This document shows, one piece after another, positions 49,130-50,695 of a stretch of DNA of 50,695 nt (positions are counted from its first letter, which is position 1; every line of letters starts with the position of its first letter). The position numbers and the translations under genes are program-made. The notes under the pieces were generated by a model. That model was given only the letters and a program-made list of their open reading frames with translations. It was not told where the DNA came from and did no database searches. Source of the stretch: Verrucomicrobiota bacterium (GTDB lineage Bacteria; Verrucomicrobiota; Kiritimatiellia; CAIQIC01); NCBI GenBank assembly GCA_004321905.1, contig SCQF01000037.1:1-50695 (forward strand). The letters run 5' to 3'.

Positions 49130-49744
49130 ATGAAGAGTGGAAAAATTGTGGGTGTGTTGCGTAGGGTGGGTTCGCTGGTGTTCACCACGTTGATCGCGGC
49201 GTGCCTGTGGCCGCAGGGGGCGGGTGCGGGCAATGTGACGTTGATGACCAATGTGGCCGATAACAGCCTGTGGAGCGGCGGGGCCAACTGGCAGGGCGGC
49301 GTGGCGCCAGTGGCCAATGATGCGCTTTTCTTCGCCACCAATATCAACGGCTTGGCACGCACCCTCACCAATGATCTTGCGACGGGCACCACGTTTAATG
49401 GCATCACCTTCAGTAACAATGCCATCGCCTATACCTTGGCGGGTAACAGTCTGGTGCTTGGGGGTAACATTCAGAATAATTCCGCCTATACCCAGACGAT
49501 CAACTTGGCGGCATCCAGCACAGCGAGTCGTACTATGGATGGTGGTGTGATTCAATACAACGGCCCCATTACGATCACCAATTCATCGGCTGCCGCTCAT
49601 CTGGATCACACCAGTGGCACGCTGATTATCGGCGGCAGTGTATTGTTGGGGGGGGAACACCGGTGCGGCGTTGTACTTGACCGGTGGCACCACGATATTG
49701 TCTTCGGGAAGCAGCTTTTCTGTACTTACTCCCGGCCAGAATAA
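49130..49744 (+). CDS. beta-strand repeat surface protein, N-terminal part before a frameshift
   Basis: It begins with a signal peptide (MKSGKIVGVLRRVGSLVFTTLIAACLWPQGAGA). Beta-helix repeats of the autotransporter-associated type follow (SLWSGGANWQGGVAPVANDALFFAT, NGITFSNNAIAYTLAGNSLVLGGNI, LDHTSGTLIIGGSVLLGG). At a run of eight G (49648-49655) the frame leaves the repeat sequence, continues as unrelated residues and stops at 49744. Reading seven G instead restores a long open frame to the window end. This is either a sequencing error, a recent mutation or slippage-based on/off switching. Confidence 0.75.
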   Translation: MKSGKIVGVLRRVGSLVFTTLIAACLWPQGAGAGNVTLMTNVADNSLWSGGANWQGGVAPVANDALFFATNINGLARTLTNDLATGTTFNGITFSNNAIAYTLAGNSLVLGGNIQNNSAYTQTINLAASSTASRTMDGGVIQYNGPITITNSSAAAHLDHTSGTLIIGGSVLLGGEHRCGVVLDRWHHDIVFGKQLFCTYSRPE

Positions 49745-50695
49745 TATCGGCGTGAGTGGGACTGCGGGAACGACGCTGACGATCAAACCGAACGTGACCT
49801 TTAATCCATTCGTTGGTCTATATGCAGGCGCTAATGGTGCCATCGGTACGGTAAATGTTGATACGAACGCGGCGATTAGCTTTCCAGGGGCAGGCTTGAA
49901 TATCGGTGGTAATCAAGCTACCTCCCTAGGTGGTTCAGGTACGCTCAATATCCGTTCGGGCGCTTCACTTTCTGTCGGAAATCCCAGCCTTGTGGGGAAC
50001 AACACCAATGGGCTTGGAATAATAAATATGGAATCCGGTGCGGTATTCAACGCTTCCAATACGATCACGTTGGCGAGTTGGGGCCTTTCCAGCACGGGGG
50101 TGCTCAATATGGCTGGAGCCAAGCTAAACATACTACAAGCTACCGGCTTACAGGTCGGGGGAACCACCAGTCGGAGCAATTCGGTGGGAACATTGAACAT
50201 GCTGGCCAATACCACGAACACGATGATGGGTGGCGGTTCGATTTTGTTGGGGAATGCGGCGAATGTCACCGGTGTGCTGAACTTGCAGTCTGGATCCGCG
50301 CTCAACGCCACCAATAGCGCGATCAACTTAGGCAGCACCAGTGGGGGCATCGGCTTCTTGAACATGACGAACGCCTCGCTCGTGATCACCGGTAACGTCA
50401 ACATCGGCAGCGCAAGCGGGGGCACGGGCACGCTGATGATGACCAATTCCACCTTGACGGCCGGCGGCTGGACGATTGGCAATAGTGGCGGCACGGGCAC
50501 CGTGTCCTTTGGCCAAGGCAGCGTGGTGACGTTGCCCGCGCTCTCGACGACAAGGACCGCTGGTTCCTATGCGACGCTGACCTTTGACGGCGGTACGTTG
50601 AGCAACCGCGCGGCTTCCACCAGCTATCTCCAGGGTTTGGATCACGCCTACCTGACGACCAACGGCGCGATCTTCAATGTGGGTGCGAATATCAC
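49656..50695 (+). CDS. beta-strand repeat surface protein, continuation in shifted frame (runs off window)
   Basis: From 49656 (NTGAALYLTGGTTILSSGS...) to the edge this frame has no stop codon. It keeps the Gly/Asn/Thr-rich repeat character of the first part: LNIGGNQATSLGGSGTLNIRSGASLSVG, LGIINMESGAVFNASN, GVLNLQSGSALNATNSAINLGSTSGGIGFLNMTNASL, GTLMMTNSTLTAGGWTIGNSGGTGTVSFGQGSVVTLP. Repeat units of about 45-50 residues look like the PEP-CTERM/beta-strand-repeat proteins typical of PVC genomes. It belongs to the gene starting at 49130. The C-terminal sorting signal is outside the window. Confidence 0.75.

Overview
The window looks like the chromosome of a GC-rich, Gram-negative bacterium of the PVC group (Verrucomicrobiota, Kiritimatiellota or Lentisphaerota type). 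This rests on a protein made of autotransporter-associated beta-strand repeats ending in a PEP-CTERM signal (40964-43942), a second protein of that kind at the right edge, a type II pseudopilin operon, outer-membrane porins, CsgG/PEGA, FmdB and NPCBM-GH27 proteins. Intergenic space is full of short dispersed palindromes. The assignment is inference; no rRNA or tRNA gene was seen.

Left part (1-14.3 kb). After the 3' end of an IS630-type transposase comes a minus-strand group: murA (with Asp in place of the catalytic Cys), a purine/cytosine-type permease and a 58-residue membrane protein, joined by ATGA overlaps. Then comes what reads as a phosphate-starvation island. It holds (i) a PlcP-like metallophosphoesterase, a membrane protein and a GT28 diacylglycerol glycosyltransferase; (ii) an OlsF-like ornithine-lipid synthase; and (iii) a porin, a small winged-helix protein, pstB-pstS-pstC-pstA and phoU. 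Each of the three units is preceded by 11-bp-phased YTNAC-type direct repeats that look like Pho boxes. The inferred logic is that under low phosphate, phospholipids are replaced by glycolipids and ornithine lipids while phosphate uptake is induced.

Middle part (14.3-33.5 kb). Housekeeping genes come first: dapB, a CsgG/PEGA protein, truA, ruvX(yqgF), a mannose-1-phosphate guanylyltransferase, trpA and MTA phosphorylase. A lipoprotein and a six-gene minus-strand operon follow: two TPR proteins, ExbB, two ExbD and a TonB-position protein carrying a squalene-cyclase-like domain. Then come an alpha-galactosidase, an FmdB protein, and HMG-CoA reductase with type 2 IPP isomerase (mevalonate pathway).

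Right part (33.5-50.7 kb). This holds a membrane Ser/Thr kinase, an outer-membrane protein, an ECF sigma factor followed by an anti-sigma factor fused to a second squalene-cyclase-like domain, and a sensor kinase/NarL-type regulator pair. These are followed by the PEP-CTERM beta-strand-repeat protein, a decayed sensor-kinase fragment, four pseudopilin genes (GspH/I/J/K type) and a frameshifted beta-strand-repeat gene that runs off the window.

The strongest unexplained signal is a dispersed element: two copies of a palindrome close to TTCCAAGGCTTGGAA placed 32 bp apart. Nine pairs and several single copies lie between genes, and one pair lies in frame inside the olsF-like gene. Other dispersed families, a perfect 51-bp palindrome and long C or G runs inside genes are also present.
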